From Spongiivirga sp046524175 (GTDB lineage: Bacteria; Bacteroidota; Bacteroidia; Flavobacteriales; Flavobacteriaceae): a DNA stretch of 64,000 nt. The notes beneath the pieces are model-generated. The model saw only the letters and a list, made by a program, of their open reading frames with translations. It was not told where the DNA came from and searched no databases. Where the stretch lies: NCBI RefSeq assembly GCF_046524175.1, contig NZ_JBEFZF010000007.1:1-64000 (forward strand), read 5' to 3'. The first letter of the stretch is position 1, and each line of letters begins with the position of its first letter. Of this stretch, positions 51,293-61,345 are shown piece by piece. The position numbers and the translations under genes were made by a program.

Positions 51293-52658
51293 TTAATAAC
51301 GCTTCTTTTATTTTTGAAACTTCAACTCCTATATCACCAGCACCTAACGTAATTACAATACGCGCGCTACTGCTAACCACTTCATTTAACAACCAACTTT
51401 TTGGTATTAATTGTTTATGTTCATTATTTATTTTTGATAACAGCCAAGTTGACGTTATACCAGGAATTGGCTCCTCTCTTGCCGGGTAAATATCCAATAA
51501 CAACAACTCATCAAAATTGGATAAACTTTTCGCAAAATCATCTGCAAAATCCCGTGTGCGACTAAATAAATGTGGTTGAAAAATTGCCAGCACCTTCTCT
51601 CCAGGATACATTTCTCTAACTGCCTGATGCACCGCATTAATTTCTGTAGGATGATGAGCATAATCATCGATATAAACTCTTTTTTGATGATTTATTTGAT
51701 ATGAGAATCTACGCTGTATCCCCTTAAAAGATTTTAATCCCTTTTTCAAAAACTCAACATCCACCCCATAACAATGTGCCATTGAAAATGCGACCAGGGC
51801 ATTCATTAAATTATGTCGGCCAGGAAGTTGTAAGTTGATATTTGTAAAAGTGCCATTTGGTGTTTTAATATCAAAAACATAGGCTCCATCTTTAATCTGC
51901 ACATTGACAACCTGATAATCTGATTCATCTTCCCACCCATATGAAAAGGTTTTCACATTTTCAGGCAATCCTGATTTCAATTGTAAACCTGTTCGTAAAA
52001 ACAATACTCCTCCTCCTTCAATTTTATTAGCAAATTCTTGAAAAGAGTCTTTCAAGCTATCCGAATCACCATAAATATCAAGATGATCGGCATCCATCGA
52101 TGTAATACATGCACTGTTAGGAAATAACCTTAAAAAAGACCGATCAAACTCATCAGCTTCAACCACCGATAGCTTGCTTCCCTTTAAAATTAAATTGGAA
52201 TCATAATTTTCAGCAATACCACCCAAAAAAGCAGTCATCGGCAAGTTTGCCTCAGCAAGTAAATGCCCTAAAATAGTACTAGTAGTTGTTTTACCATGTG
52301 TACCGGCGACCGCCATACAGTAGGTATCCTTAGTAATAAAACCAAGCACTTCAGATCGCTTATATACGCTGAACTGGTTTTCTTGAAAATATGTTAACTC
52401 AGTGTGCAATTTAGGAACTGCTGGTGTGTATACCACCAAAGTATTTTCAATATTCAAAAAAGGTTCAGGAACTTGCTGAATACTATCTTCAAAATGAATA
52501 GCTATTCCTAAATCTACAAGGCGTTTTGTAATAACTGAAGGTGTTTTATCATAACCCCCTACATACTTACCTAGCATATTAAAATATCGCGCAAGAGCGC
52601 TCATACCGATACCACCGATCCCTATGAAATAAACGTTATGTATCTTATTAAGGTTCAA
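51273..52658 (-). CDS. murC: UDP-N-acetylmuramate-L-alanine ligase
   Basis: MurC adds L-Ala to UDP-MurNAc, the first step of the peptide stem of peptidoglycan. The 461 residues show the N-terminal UDP-binding VYFIGIGGIGMSALARYFNM, the ATP loop VAGTHGKTTTSTILGHLLAE, EADEFDRSFLRLFPN, the central GRHNLMNALVAFSMA and YIDDYAHHPTEINAVHQAVR. It overlaps both murG (11 bp) and ftsQ (20 bp), as expected for tightly packed dcw genes. Confidence 0.97.
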   Translation of the reverse strand: MNLNKIHNVYFIGIGGIGMSALARYFNMLGKYVGGYDKTPSVITKRLVDLGIAIHFEDSIQQVPEPFLNIENTLVVYTPAVPKLHTELTYFQENQFSVYKRSEVLGFITKDTYCMAVAGTHGKTTTSTILGHLLAEANLPMTAFLGGIAENYDSNLILKGSKLSVVEADEFDRSFLRLFPNSACITSMDADHLDIYGDSDSLKDSFQEFANKIEGGGVLFLRTGLQLKSGLPENVKTFSYGWEDESDYQVVNVQIKDGAYVFDIKTPNGTFTNINLQLPGRHNLMNALVAFSMAHCYGVDVEFLKKGLKSFKGIQRRFSYQINHQKRVYIDDYAHHPTEINAVHQAVREMYPGEKVLAIFQPHLFSRTRDFADDFAKSLSNFDELLLLDIYPAREEPIPGITSTWLLSKINNEHKQLIPKSWLLNEVVSSSARIVITLGAGDIGVEVSKIKEALLNEIKVD

Positions 52659-53748
52659 TTTTCAACAACTTCTCTACTTCGTCCACAATATCACTGGTGG
52701 CATTTACTAATGCTAACTTTTTGATATTTACACTTAAATTTTCTTGTTTTTCTTTCGATGAAATCAACAGTTTAAATTCGTCTTCAAAAGTATTTTCCAA
52801 TTCACTTTCCTTAATCAAAATGGCAGCATGTTCCTTTACAATTGCTTCCGCATTTTTTGTTTGATGATCTTCTGCCACATTAGGACTAGGAATAAAAATC
52901 ACAGGCTTTCCTACTACACATAATTCTGAAACTGAACTCGCTCCCGATCTCGAAATGATAACATCAGCCGCTGCATAGGCTAAATCCATTCTATCTAAAA
53001 ATGTATGAACCTGAACGTCTTCCTTTTCATTATGCCTACTGTATTCTTCGGTGTACAACTTTCCACATTGCCAAACAAGTTGCACATTGTTTGCTTGAAA
53101 AAAATCTAACATAGATTCAACAAATCGGTTAATCGCTCTTGCACCAAGACTGCCACCGAGCACTAGAATCGTTTTCTTACTTTCATCTAACTCAAAAAAT
53201 GCACTAGCCTCAGCTCTTTTTTCATCAATACTGAGCAAATCTTGTCGTATCGGGTTACCGGTTTTTATTAATTTTTCTTTTGGAAAAAAGCGCTCTAAAC
53301 CATCATAAGCCACACATATTTTTTGCACCTTTTTACTTAATAATTTATTCGTAATACCGGGATACGAATTTTGTTCTTGAATCAAACTAGGCACTTTTTT
53401 ACGTACCGCCATCTGCAATAGAGGTCCGCTTGCGAAGCCGCCAGTTCCGATGGCCACATCAGGCTTGAATTTTCTTATAATACCCCTAGATTTCCATAAA
53501 CTAGATAAGAGTTTTAAGGGAAACATCAAGTTTTTGAGCGTAAGTTTTCGCTGCAGACCTGCAATCCAAAGGCCTTCAATTTTATAACCCGCTTTTGGCA
53601 CTTTTTCCATCTCCATGCGATCGCTGGCTCCTACAAATAAAAATTCAGCCGACGGGTGTCTAGACTTTAACTCATTCGCAATCGCTATTGCCGGATAAAT
53701 ATGCCCGCCTGTTCCACCCCCTGATATGACAATTTTATACTGCTTCAC
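52648..53748 (-). CDS. murG: UDP-N-acetylglucosamine-undecaprenyl-pyrophosphoryl-MurNAc-pentapeptide transferase
   Basis: MurG adds GlcNAc to lipid I to form lipid II on the cytoplasmic face of the membrane. The 366 residues show the GT28 signatures VISGGGTGGHIYPAIAIANE, PDVAIGTGGFASGPLLQMA, SLIQEQNSYPGITNKLLSK, VLGGSLGARAINRFVE and DVIISRSGASSVSELCVVGK. It overlaps ftsW by 14 bp and murC by 11 bp. Confidence 0.97.
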   Translation of the reverse strand: MKQYKIVISGGGTGGHIYPAIAIANELKSRHPSAEFLFVGASDRMEMEKVPKAGYKIEGLWIAGLQRKLTLKNLMFPLKLLSSLWKSRGIIRKFKPDVAIGTGGFASGPLLQMAVRKKVPSLIQEQNSYPGITNKLLSKKVQKICVAYDGLERFFPKEKLIKTGNPIRQDLLSIDEKRAEASAFFELDESKKTILVLGGSLGARAINRFVESMLDFFQANNVQLVWQCGKLYTEEYSRHNEKEDVQVHTFLDRMDLAYAAADVIISRSGASSVSELCVVGKPVIFIPSPNVAEDHQTKNAEAIVKEHAAILIKESELENTFEDEFKLLISSKEKQENLSVNIKKLALVNATSDIVDEVEKLLKIEP

Positions 53749-54940
53749 TTAATATTGCCAATGGGTTTTCTTCACCGTCTTCGTCATGCAACTCAAGCTC
53801 TTTAATTTGTTCACGTTTAGCACTTACGCTTAACACAATCCCTAACGCGAGGCAAGTCATCCAAATCGAACTACCTCCCGAACTAATTAACGGTAATGTT
53901 TGACCGGTAACTGGAAATAATTCGACCGCAACGGCCATATTAATTAATGCTTGAAATACTATAGGAAGACCCACGCCTATTACTAGTAATTTTCCAAAAA
54001 TTGTTGGGGCTTTTAATGCTGCAATGACCAACCTAAACAGCAAAAGCATATACAAAAACATAATAGTAAATGCCCCCATTAAACCCCATTCTTCTACAAT
54101 AATTGCAAAAATAAAGTCAGATATTGATTGTGGTAAAAAGTTCTTCTGTACACTTTTCCCAGGTCCTTTTCCTATAGGACCGCCAGTGGCAATTGCGATT
54201 TTCGCTTTCTCTATTTGATAGTCTGCCTCCGTATCTTCGCCGTCAACAAAGTTTTCTATTCTACTTATCCAGGTATCTACTCGATTTGGAAACAGATCGG
54301 GAAATGCTTTAGCAGTTAACAAAAAAAGACTGAGCGACAGGATGCCGGCACCTAAAATAATCCCTAGATATTTTATTGGATATCCTCCTAAAAAAGTCAA
54401 CATTAATATCATTGCAAAAATGATTGCTGTTGTCGAAAAGTTAGCGGGAAGAATTAGCGCTAACACCACAAACACCGGCAACCATAAAGGCACCAAGGTT
54501 TCTTTAAATGTTACCACCTTGTCTTTTATTTTAGATAAATATCGGGCTACGTAAATCATCAGCACTACCGAAGCCAATGAGGATGTTTGAAAAGTCATAC
54601 CAACAAAAGGAACCCGTATCCATCTACTTGCATTTGCACCGCCTACGGTATTGCCCTGAGCTAGTGTGTAAACTAAAAGCAAAATAATAACCGGTAGCAT
54701 TAGAACTGATAAACCGGAAAAATAATGGTATGGTACCTTATGAATAGCATAAATTACGATGAAACCTAATAAAAGTAATATACCGTGCTTAACCAAGTGC
54801 CCCATTGTGGTCCCGTTGCCAACTACGTAAACCAGATTGGTACTTGCGCTATAAACTGGCATAAATGATATTACAGCAAGTAGCCCAACCACTGCCCAGA
54901 TCACTTTGTCTCCTTTTATATTTTTAAAAATGCTATTCAC
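53735..54940 (-). CDS. ftsW: septal peptidoglycan polymerase FtsW (SEDS family)
   Basis: FtsW polymerises lipid II at the septum together with FtsI. The 401 residues form about ten membrane helices. Typical SEDS segments are visible: GGANASRWIRVPFVGMTFQT, PIGKGPGKSVQKNFLPQSIS, DFIFAIIVEEWGLMGAF and the C-terminal LFPVTGQTLPLISSGGSSIW. It starts 8 bp after murD ends and overlaps murG. Confidence 0.96.
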   Translation of the reverse strand: MNSIFKNIKGDKVIWAVVGLLAVISFMPVYSASTNLVYVVGNGTTMGHLVKHGILLLLGFIVIYAIHKVPYHYFSGLSVLMLPVIILLLVYTLAQGNTVGGANASRWIRVPFVGMTFQTSSLASVVLMIYVARYLSKIKDKVVTFKETLVPLWLPVFVVLALILPANFSTTAIIFAMILMLTFLGGYPIKYLGIILGAGILSLSLFLLTAKAFPDLFPNRVDTWISRIENFVDGEDTEADYQIEKAKIAIATGGPIGKGPGKSVQKNFLPQSISDFIFAIIVEEWGLMGAFTIMFLYMLLLFRLVIAALKAPTIFGKLLVIGVGLPIVFQALINMAVAVELFPVTGQTLPLISSGGSSIWMTCLALGIVLSVSAKREQIKELELHDEDGEENPLAILSEAV

Positions 54941-54948
54941 TTTCCATC

Positions 54949-56283
54949 CTATAAGTTTCGAACCGCTTCTTTAAACTGATCACCGCGGTCTTCATAATTA
55001 TCAAACAAATCAAAACTTGCACAAGCAGGAGAAAGTAGTACATTATCTCCTTTCTCGGCAAACTCATAGGCAGCGCGAACTGCTTCACGCATCGTTTGAG
55101 TCTCCACCATAATATCGACCACTCTCCCAAAGTTTTCTATAATCTTATCGTTATCAACACCAAGACAGATAATCGCTTTTACCTTTTCATGTACCAGCGG
55201 GAATAACGGGGTATAATCATTACCCTTATCAACCCCACCTATAATCCACACTGTAGGAGCAGTCATACTTTCCAAGGCATAAAAAGCAGCATTGACATTG
55301 GTTGCTTTTGAGTCGTTGATGTACGTTACATTTTGAATTTTCAACACCTTTTCCATACGATGCGGTACTGCTTGAAAATTAGAAAGACTCTCTCTAATAG
55401 TCTCCTTTCTAATTCTGGTAAGCTCTGCTACGGTAGCGGATGCCATCGCGTTTTTGATGTTGTGCTTTCCGTCTAATGAAATAATGTCTGTTGGCATTGT
55501 TATTTGTTGTTTGTTGATTGTTATAATTAAATTTTCATTTTCTATGTATGCTCCTTGATCGACTTTTTTTACGAGTGAAAAAGGAAGTAATTGAGATTTT
55601 ACCGGGTGCTTCCGAAGCCAGTCTTCAATAATGGGGTCATCTGCATCGTAAATGAGATAATCCTCCTCAGTTTGATTCATAGTGATGCGAAACTTAGAGG
55701 CTACATAGTTCTCTAACTTATACTCATACCGATCTAAATGATCCGGGGTGATATTGGTTAAAACAGCGATATGTGGTTTAAAATCAACGATACCATCTAA
55801 TTGAAAACTGCTGATTTCTAACACATAGTGATCATGGTTTTTTTCCGCTACCATTTTTGCAAAGCTGTCACCAATATTACCTGCCATTCCAACATTCAAA
55901 CCTCCTGTATGTAGGATATGATGTGTTAACTTTGTGGTAGTAGTTTTACCATTACTTCCCGTAATACCCACAATCATTGCATCGGTATATTTTGATGCAA
56001 ACTCAATCTCCGATATTACTGGGATTCTTTTCGCAACTAACTGTTGTACCAAAGGAACTTTATCCGGAATACCGGGACTTTTCATCACTACATCTGCCGC
56101 TAAAATTTTAGCTTCAGTGTGAGTTCCCTCCTCCCATAAAATCTCAAAATGTTCAAGAACGTCTTTATACTTTTTTGCTATTTGTCCTTTGTCAGAAACA
56201 AAAACATCATAGCCTTTTTGCTTTCCTAAAATGGCCGTCCCTACCCCACTTTCTCCGCCTCCTAAAACAACAAGCCTATTCAT
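54949..56283 (-). CDS. murD: UDP-N-acetylmuramoyl-L-alanine-D-glutamate ligase
   Basis: MurD adds D-Glu to UDP-MurNAc-L-Ala. The 444 residues show VVLGGGESGVGTAILGKQKG (N-terminal domain), the ATP loop VGITGSNGKTTTTKLTHHIL, VLTNITPDHLDRYE, LDGKHNIKNAMASATVAEL and YINDSKATNVNAAFYALES. A segment near LLSPACASFDLFDNYEDRG is the usual C-terminal motif. It lies between mraY (10 bp) and ftsW (8 bp). Confidence 0.97.
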   Translation of the reverse strand: MNRLVVLGGGESGVGTAILGKQKGYDVFVSDKGQIAKKYKDVLEHFEILWEEGTHTEAKILAADVVMKSPGIPDKVPLVQQLVAKRIPVISEIEFASKYTDAMIVGITGSNGKTTTTKLTHHILHTGGLNVGMAGNIGDSFAKMVAEKNHDHYVLEISSFQLDGIVDFKPHIAVLTNITPDHLDRYEYKLENYVASKFRITMNQTEEDYLIYDADDPIIEDWLRKHPVKSQLLPFSLVKKVDQGAYIENENLIITINKQQITMPTDIISLDGKHNIKNAMASATVAELTRIRKETIRESLSNFQAVPHRMEKVLKIQNVTYINDSKATNVNAAFYALESMTAPTVWIIGGVDKGNDYTPLFPLVHEKVKAIICLGVDNDKIIENFGRVVDIMVETQTMREAVRAAYEFAEKGDNVLLSPACASFDLFDNYEDRGDQFKEAVRNL

Positions 56284-56293
56284 TTTTTAAGAG

Positions 56294-57529
56294 CTATCTT
56301 AGTTTCAATGTTACCACAGCCAGAATCGCTAACATGATCCCAATAATCCAGAAGCGGGCTACTATTTTACTTTCGTGGTAGCCTTTTTTCTGGTAATGGT
56401 GGTGTAGCGGCGACATCAAAAAAATGCGCCTTCCTTCTCCATATTTCCTTTTGGTATATTTAAACCAGCTCACTTGCATTATTACCGAAACATTCTCCGC
56501 TAAAAAGATTCCACATAAAATGGGAATCAACCATTCTTTTCTCACAACTATTGCGAGTACAGCAATTATCCCTCCTATTGTCAAACTTCCAGTATCACCC
56601 ATAAATACCTGAGCCGGATAAGTGTTATACCATAAAAACCCGATTAGAGCTCCTGTAAATGCTGCTATATAAATTGTAATTTCACCTACATTAGGGATGT
56701 ACATGATGTTGAGATAATCAGAGAAAATGATGTTACCTGAAACAAAAGCAAAAATGCCAAGTGTGAGTACGGATATTGCGGATGTTCCTGCTGCCAAACC
56801 ATCAATACCGTCAGTAAGATTGGCTCCGTTTGACACAGCCGTAATGATAATAATGACTATTGGAATAAAAATGAGCCATGCATAATCTCTATATCCATCT
56901 CCTGCCCAAGAAATCAAATCAGCATAATCAAACTCATTATTTTTGGTGAAGGGGATGGTTGTTTTTGTAGATTTTTCATCAGACTGAAATTCGTTGCTTG
57001 CAGGGCCGTTAACGACGATCTCCTGTCCTTCTATTGGGCTTTTAATCTCTTCTCTAATAGTAATGTCAGGATGAAAAAACATCGTAGCCCCAACAAGAAT
57101 TCCTAACCCTATTTGCCCAAGTACCTTAAAGCGCCCCTTAAGACCCTCTTTGTCTTTTTTAAATACCTTTATATAATCATCTACAAAACCTATAATACCC
57201 ATCCATACAGTGGAAGCCAACAACATGATGATATAAATATTTTCAAGTTTGGCGAAGAGTAATACCGGGACCAATGTTGCCAAAATGATGATGACACCCC
57301 CCATGGTTGGAGTTCCAGCTTTTTCTTTTTGGCCTTGAAGTCCAAGATCACGAACGGTCTCACCAACCTGTTTTAATTGAAGGTAATTAATGATACGACG
57401 ACCATAGATCATTGATATCAACAAAGAGAATAATACCGCCATTGCCGCACGAAACGTGATGAACTGAAAAAGTCCAGCTCCTGGGAACTGATATTGTTGC
57501 TCTAAGTATTCAAATAAGTAGTATAACAT
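56294..57529 (-). CDS. mraY: phospho-N-acetylmuramoyl-pentapeptide-transferase
   Basis: MraY joins UDP-MurNAc-pentapeptide to undecaprenyl phosphate, making lipid I in the inner membrane. The 411 residues exceed the usual 360 because of a periplasmic insertion of about 60 residues (near residues 150-215, EEIKSPIEGQEIVVNGPASN), common in Bacteroidota. Family motifs include GTPTMGGVIIILATLVPVLL, VGFVDDYIKV-like IGFVDDYIKVFKKD, NLTDGIDGLAAGTSAIS and MGDTGSLTIGG, with the HHH-type motif PLHHHYQKKGYHESKIVARF. Confidence 0.97.
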   Translation of the reverse strand: MLYYLFEYLEQQYQFPGAGLFQFITFRAAMAVLFSLLISMIYGRRIINYLQLKQVGETVRDLGLQGQKEKAGTPTMGGVIIILATLVPVLLFAKLENIYIIMLLASTVWMGIIGFVDDYIKVFKKDKEGLKGRFKVLGQIGLGILVGATMFFHPDITIREEIKSPIEGQEIVVNGPASNEFQSDEKSTKTTIPFTKNNEFDYADLISWAGDGYRDYAWLIFIPIVIIIITAVSNGANLTDGIDGLAAGTSAISVLTLGIFAFVSGNIIFSDYLNIMYIPNVGEITIYIAAFTGALIGFLWYNTYPAQVFMGDTGSLTIGGIIAVLAIVVRKEWLIPILCGIFLAENVSVIMQVSWFKYTKRKYGEGRRIFLMSPLHHHYQKKGYHESKIVARFWIIGIMLAILAVVTLKLR

Positions 57530-57568
57530 AGCCTCTCTCTGCTTCCTGCTTTCGCAGAAATGACAGAT

Positions 57569-59029
57569 TTACTTTTTTAGTTTTTCTATTAATTCTTTGG
57601 CGATCTTTAAATCATCAAAATCAGTACGCTCTCCATTAATCTCCTGATAGGTTTCATGCCCCTTACCTGCAATAAGGATAATGTCATTAGCTCGCGCCAG
57701 CTGGATAGCAGTTTTAATCGCCTGCTTTCTATCGGTTATTGAAATGGTCTTTTTATAATTTTGTGGTTCTACACCTGACTCCATTTCAGAAATAATGGTA
57801 TCGGGGTCTTCGCTTCTAGGGTTATCACTCGTGAAAATTGCCTTTGTACTAAGTGCAGAAGCGATATGCCCCATTTTAGGCCGCTTTGATTTATCACGAT
57901 CCCCACCGCAACCAACAACCGTAATCAGTTCCTCATTTTTGGTGCGGATATCATTAATCGTTTGAAGCACATTCTGCAATGCATCAGGTGTGTGCGAATA
58001 ATCAACTATCGTTGTAATTTTATCTTCAACGAAGTACTGAAAACGTCCAGATACGCTCTCTAACTCACTAATGATCTGTAAAATCTCAATAGGCTCTAAA
58101 CCAAGCAGCTCTGCAGTAGCATAGATAGCAACCAAGTTGTAGGCATTAAAACTTCCTATGAGCCTTGACCACAACTCCTGATCATTTAACTTTAACAATA
58201 AACCACTAAATTGGTTCTCTAATACTTGCCCCTTATAATCAGCGTAGGTTTTAAGCGCATACGTGTATTTTTTTGCTACCGTATTTTGCAACATAAAAAG
58301 TCCGTTTTTATCATCGATATTCGATAAGGCAAATGCTGACTTGGGTAGCTCATCAAAAAAGACTTTTTTCACATCTCTATATTCAGAAAAGGTGTTGTGA
58401 TAATCTAAATGATCATGTGATAAATTGGTGAAAATTCCACCTGTAAAAGTTAAACCAGCAGTCCTTTTTTGATGGATGCCGTGTGAACTTACTTCCATGA
58501 AACAGAACTCAACCCCTTCTTCATTCATCGCTTTCAAATACCGGTTGATAGTTAATGAATCAGGGGTGGTATGCGTTGCCTTATACACTTTATCATTGAC
58601 TAAAATGTGAACCGTTGAAAGCAAACCAACCTTATATCCCGCTTTCTTGAAAAGCTGAAAAAGTAAGGATGCAATGGTCGTTTTACCGTTAGTTCCGGTA
58701 ACACCAATTAGCTTTAAATTTTCTGAAGGAACTTCATAATAATTAGAAGCCATCAATGCCAACGCCTGATTGCAATCTTCGACCTTTACATAGGTGACGC
58801 CATTAACTAGGTTTTTTGGAAGCTCTTCACAAATTATCGCCAAAGCTCCTTGTGCAACTGCTTTTTCTATAAAATCATGCCCATCAACTTGAGTACCTCT
58901 AATAGCTACAAAAGCATCGTTTAAAGAAACATTTCTTGAGTCAAAACAAATATTATTTATAACAATAGTTGTGCTACCCACTATTGAGTTCAAAGAAACC
59001 TTATACAATATGTCCTTTAGTTGAAGCAC
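57569..59029 (-). CDS. murE: UDP-N-acetylmuramoyl-L-alanyl-D-glutamate ligase MurE
   Basis: MurE adds the third stem residue, meso-diaminopimelate in this phylum. The 486 residues show the ATP loop LIGVTGTNGKTTIASLLFQL, EVSSHGIHQKRTAGLTFTGG, FTNLSHDHLDYHNTFSEYRD, the SFNAYNLVAIYATAELLG motif and TIVDYSHTPDALQNVLQTIN. The segment TSDNPRSEDPDTI contains the DNPR motif used to recognise diaminopimelate. It directly abuts ftsI with no spacer. Confidence 0.96.
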   Translation of the reverse strand: MLQLKDILYKVSLNSIVGSTTIVINNICFDSRNVSLNDAFVAIRGTQVDGHDFIEKAVAQGALAIICEELPKNLVNGVTYVKVEDCNQALALMASNYYEVPSENLKLIGVTGTNGKTTIASLLFQLFKKAGYKVGLLSTVHILVNDKVYKATHTTPDSLTINRYLKAMNEEGVEFCFMEVSSHGIHQKRTAGLTFTGGIFTNLSHDHLDYHNTFSEYRDVKKVFFDELPKSAFALSNIDDKNGLFMLQNTVAKKYTYALKTYADYKGQVLENQFSGLLLKLNDQELWSRLIGSFNAYNLVAIYATAELLGLEPIEILQIISELESVSGRFQYFVEDKITTIVDYSHTPDALQNVLQTINDIRTKNEELITVVGCGGDRDKSKRPKMGHIASALSTKAIFTSDNPRSEDPDTIISEMESGVEPQNYKKTISITDRKQAIKTAIQLARANDIILIAGKGHETYQEINGERTDFDDLKIAKELIEKLKK

Positions 59030-61018
59030 CTAACTTTTTATTGTTACTTTTTTAATTCCTTTAATTTCAACCCCTGGCTTAATCGATTGTTCTTTAATCT
59101 TCCCAGTACCGCTAAAGCTTACTTGTAAGCCCATATTTTCAAGTAGTGCCACCGCATCCATTACCACCATACCTTTTACATTAGGCATTATCGCTTGATC
59201 GTTTTGTGCTTTTGTAAAATAGGTTTGGTAATCAGGGTCGGCTAACACATTTTCTACAACTAGATTCTCAACCTCATTAATAAAGGGAGTGTCCGTATAA
59301 ATTTTCATGGCAATTTCCTTGAAAACAGGAGCAGCAACATCAGCACCATAATACCCTATTTCCTTATCCGGTTGATGAATTACTACAATACAAGAATACT
59401 TAGGATTATCAGCTGGAAAATAACCTGCAAATGAGGATATATATCTTCCGGACTCTATCCAATAATTATATTGACAGGTTCCTGTTTTGCCAGCCATCGA
59501 AAAATCTGGAGAATAGATGTTTTTTGCAGTACCGCGTCGCACTACATTTTTCATCATCTCTTTTGCTTTCAATGCAGTTTCTTTGCTACAAATTGAAGCA
59601 TCTATTACTTCTGTCTTGTACGATTTGTACGATTTGTTCCAAGCACGAATCTCTTTAACAAATCGAGGCTTCACCATTTTTCCATCGTTGGCAATTGCAT
59701 TATAAAACGTAAGTGTTTGTAAAGCTGTCATTGACACACCATAACCATGGGTCATCCATGGTAGCGAAGTACCGGACCAATATTTATCAGTAGGATGCGG
59801 GATACTTGGGTTTCCTTCACCAAGAATAGGTAACCCTAATTTATCATTAAGCCCCATATTATATAAACGATTCACAAAACGCTCTGGTTTTTGCTTGTAC
59901 TTCTCATCTATAATTCGTGCGAATGCAACATTGGAAGACAACTCAAACGCTTGTGCCATAGACACTTTTCCGAAACCACCCCATTTAGAATCTCGTACCG
60001 TTCGGTCATAAAATTTATAACGACCATTCCCAGTATCAACAACATCACTGGTATCAATAACTCGATCTTCTAATGCTGCAATCATGGTCATTAACTTAAA
60101 GGTAGATCCTGGCTCATGAGACTCGCCAATTGCATAGTTCAAACGTTCATAATATCCGCCCTTTTTTGCCTTACCCAAATTGGATATGGCTTTCACCTCA
60201 CCTGTTTCGGTTTCCATAACCACGACGGTACCATGATCTGCTTTGTAATGCTCAAGCTGTCTTAGTAATGATTGATGCGCTATGTCTTGCATATTCACAT
60301 CTATGGTGGTCACTACATCATACCCGTCTTTTGGCTCAACTTCATTAGCATTATCAATTGGCTTCCATTGTCCTTTTGCTATTTTTTGCTTTAACTGATA
60401 CCCTTCACTACCCCTCAAAAACTCTCTAAATGCCCCTTCAATACCAACCCTACTGTAATACCCCTCTTCATCTTTACGGTCATGCCCAATGGTTCTTGCC
60501 GCCATTTTCCCAATAGGATGTTCACGAATAGTACGCTGTTCAACGATCAGTCCGCCTTTATACGCACCTAATTTGAATAGCGGAAAACTTTTTATACGCA
60601 TATAATCTGCATAGCCAAGCCCCCTTGTTATAAGCAGATACCTATTTTTAGTTTGTCTTGCTATGCGTAATTTTTTTAGATAAAAATCAGATGGTTCTCC
60701 TAACATTGTGGAGAGTGAATCTGCCAGCCCCTTAACGTGTTTGCTAAAGTTTTTTTGAGAAATAGTCATGACATCAATCCTGATATCATATTTGGGCATT
60801 GAGGTTGCCAAAAGACTACCATCAGCTGCATAGATATTACCTCGGTTAGCAGTAATTGTATCATTTTTGAAATTGCTAATTTGAGCAAGCTCTTTGTACT
60901 TACCCCCTTCTACTAGTTGAATGTTGACCAACTTCACGGCGACCGCAATAGCAAAGAGAAACATACACGTTGCTACAAAATACAATCGGTTTAATATGTT
61001 CTTTTCTTTAACTGCCAA
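59030..61018 (-). CDS. ftsI: septal penicillin-binding protein FtsI (PBP3-like) with PASTA domain
   Basis: FtsI is the class B transpeptidase that cross-links septal peptidoglycan with FtsW. The 662 residues start with one membrane helix (RLYFVATCMFLFAIAVAVKL). The dimerisation domain includes RGNIYAADGSLLATSMPKYD. Active-site motifs are SxxK in EPGSTFKLMTMIAALE, SxN in ELSSNVAFARI, and KTG in MAGKTGTCQYN. A C-terminal PASTA domain (PNVKGMVVMDAVALLENMGL) is present, as often in this phylum. It follows the ftsL-like gene by 9 bp. Confidence 0.95.
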   Translation of the reverse strand: MAVKEKNILNRLYFVATCMFLFAIAVAVKLVNIQLVEGGKYKELAQISNFKNDTITANRGNIYAADGSLLATSMPKYDIRIDVMTISQKNFSKHVKGLADSLSTMLGEPSDFYLKKLRIARQTKNRYLLITRGLGYADYMRIKSFPLFKLGAYKGGLIVEQRTIREHPIGKMAARTIGHDRKDEEGYYSRVGIEGAFREFLRGSEGYQLKQKIAKGQWKPIDNANEVEPKDGYDVVTTIDVNMQDIAHQSLLRQLEHYKADHGTVVVMETETGEVKAISNLGKAKKGGYYERLNYAIGESHEPGSTFKLMTMIAALEDRVIDTSDVVDTGNGRYKFYDRTVRDSKWGGFGKVSMAQAFELSSNVAFARIIDEKYKQKPERFVNRLYNMGLNDKLGLPILGEGNPSIPHPTDKYWSGTSLPWMTHGYGVSMTALQTLTFYNAIANDGKMVKPRFVKEIRAWNKSYKSYKTEVIDASICSKETALKAKEMMKNVVRRGTAKNIYSPDFSMAGKTGTCQYNYWIESGRYISSFAGYFPADNPKYSCIVVIHQPDKEIGYYGADVAAPVFKEIAMKIYTDTPFINEVENLVVENVLADPDYQTYFTKAQNDQAIMPNVKGMVVMDAVALLENMGLQVSFSGTGKIKEQSIKPGVEIKGIKKVTIKS

Positions 61019-61027
61019 CTTATTTTG

Positions 61028-61345
61028 CTATTCTTTTTTGACCTTTATTTTCTTCGGTGGAGTCTTTGAAGGAAACACCTCTCGGTACACCATGTGTTTC
61101 GCTATTTGAGATTCCATTTTTAATACCATCAAGGTTTTATGCAAATCGATATACTCAGATCTCAGCTCCTTCACTTCAGCACTTAAGCGTGCTATTTCAT
61201 GTACTTTTTTCTCAGCGCTATGTGAACTAGCAATCATTACTAATGCCAGAAGCGCTGCAAAAAGGATAAAACGCCAATTCTTAAAGGCATCCTCATTAAT
61301 CAAGAACTTACCTTTGAGTATATCGTATATTCCTTTTTTAATCAT
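61028..61345 (-). CDS. ftsL: FtsL-like cell division protein
   Basis: This 105-residue bitopic protein has a cytoplasmic N-terminus of about 25 residues, one helix (WRFILFAALLALVMIASSHS) and a short periplasmic coiled coil (VHEIARLSAEVKELRSEYID, then LHKTLMVLKMESQIAKHMVY). FtsL proteins are poorly conserved; the call rests on topology, coiled coil and place between rsmH and ftsI. FtsL joins FtsB and FtsQ in the divisome. Its ATG shares one base with the stop of rsmH. Confidence 0.85.
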   Translation of the reverse strand: MIKKGIYDILKGKFLINEDAFKNWRFILFAALLALVMIASSHSAEKKVHEIARLSAEVKELRSEYIDLHKTLMVLKMESQIAKHMVYREVFPSKTPPKKIKVKKE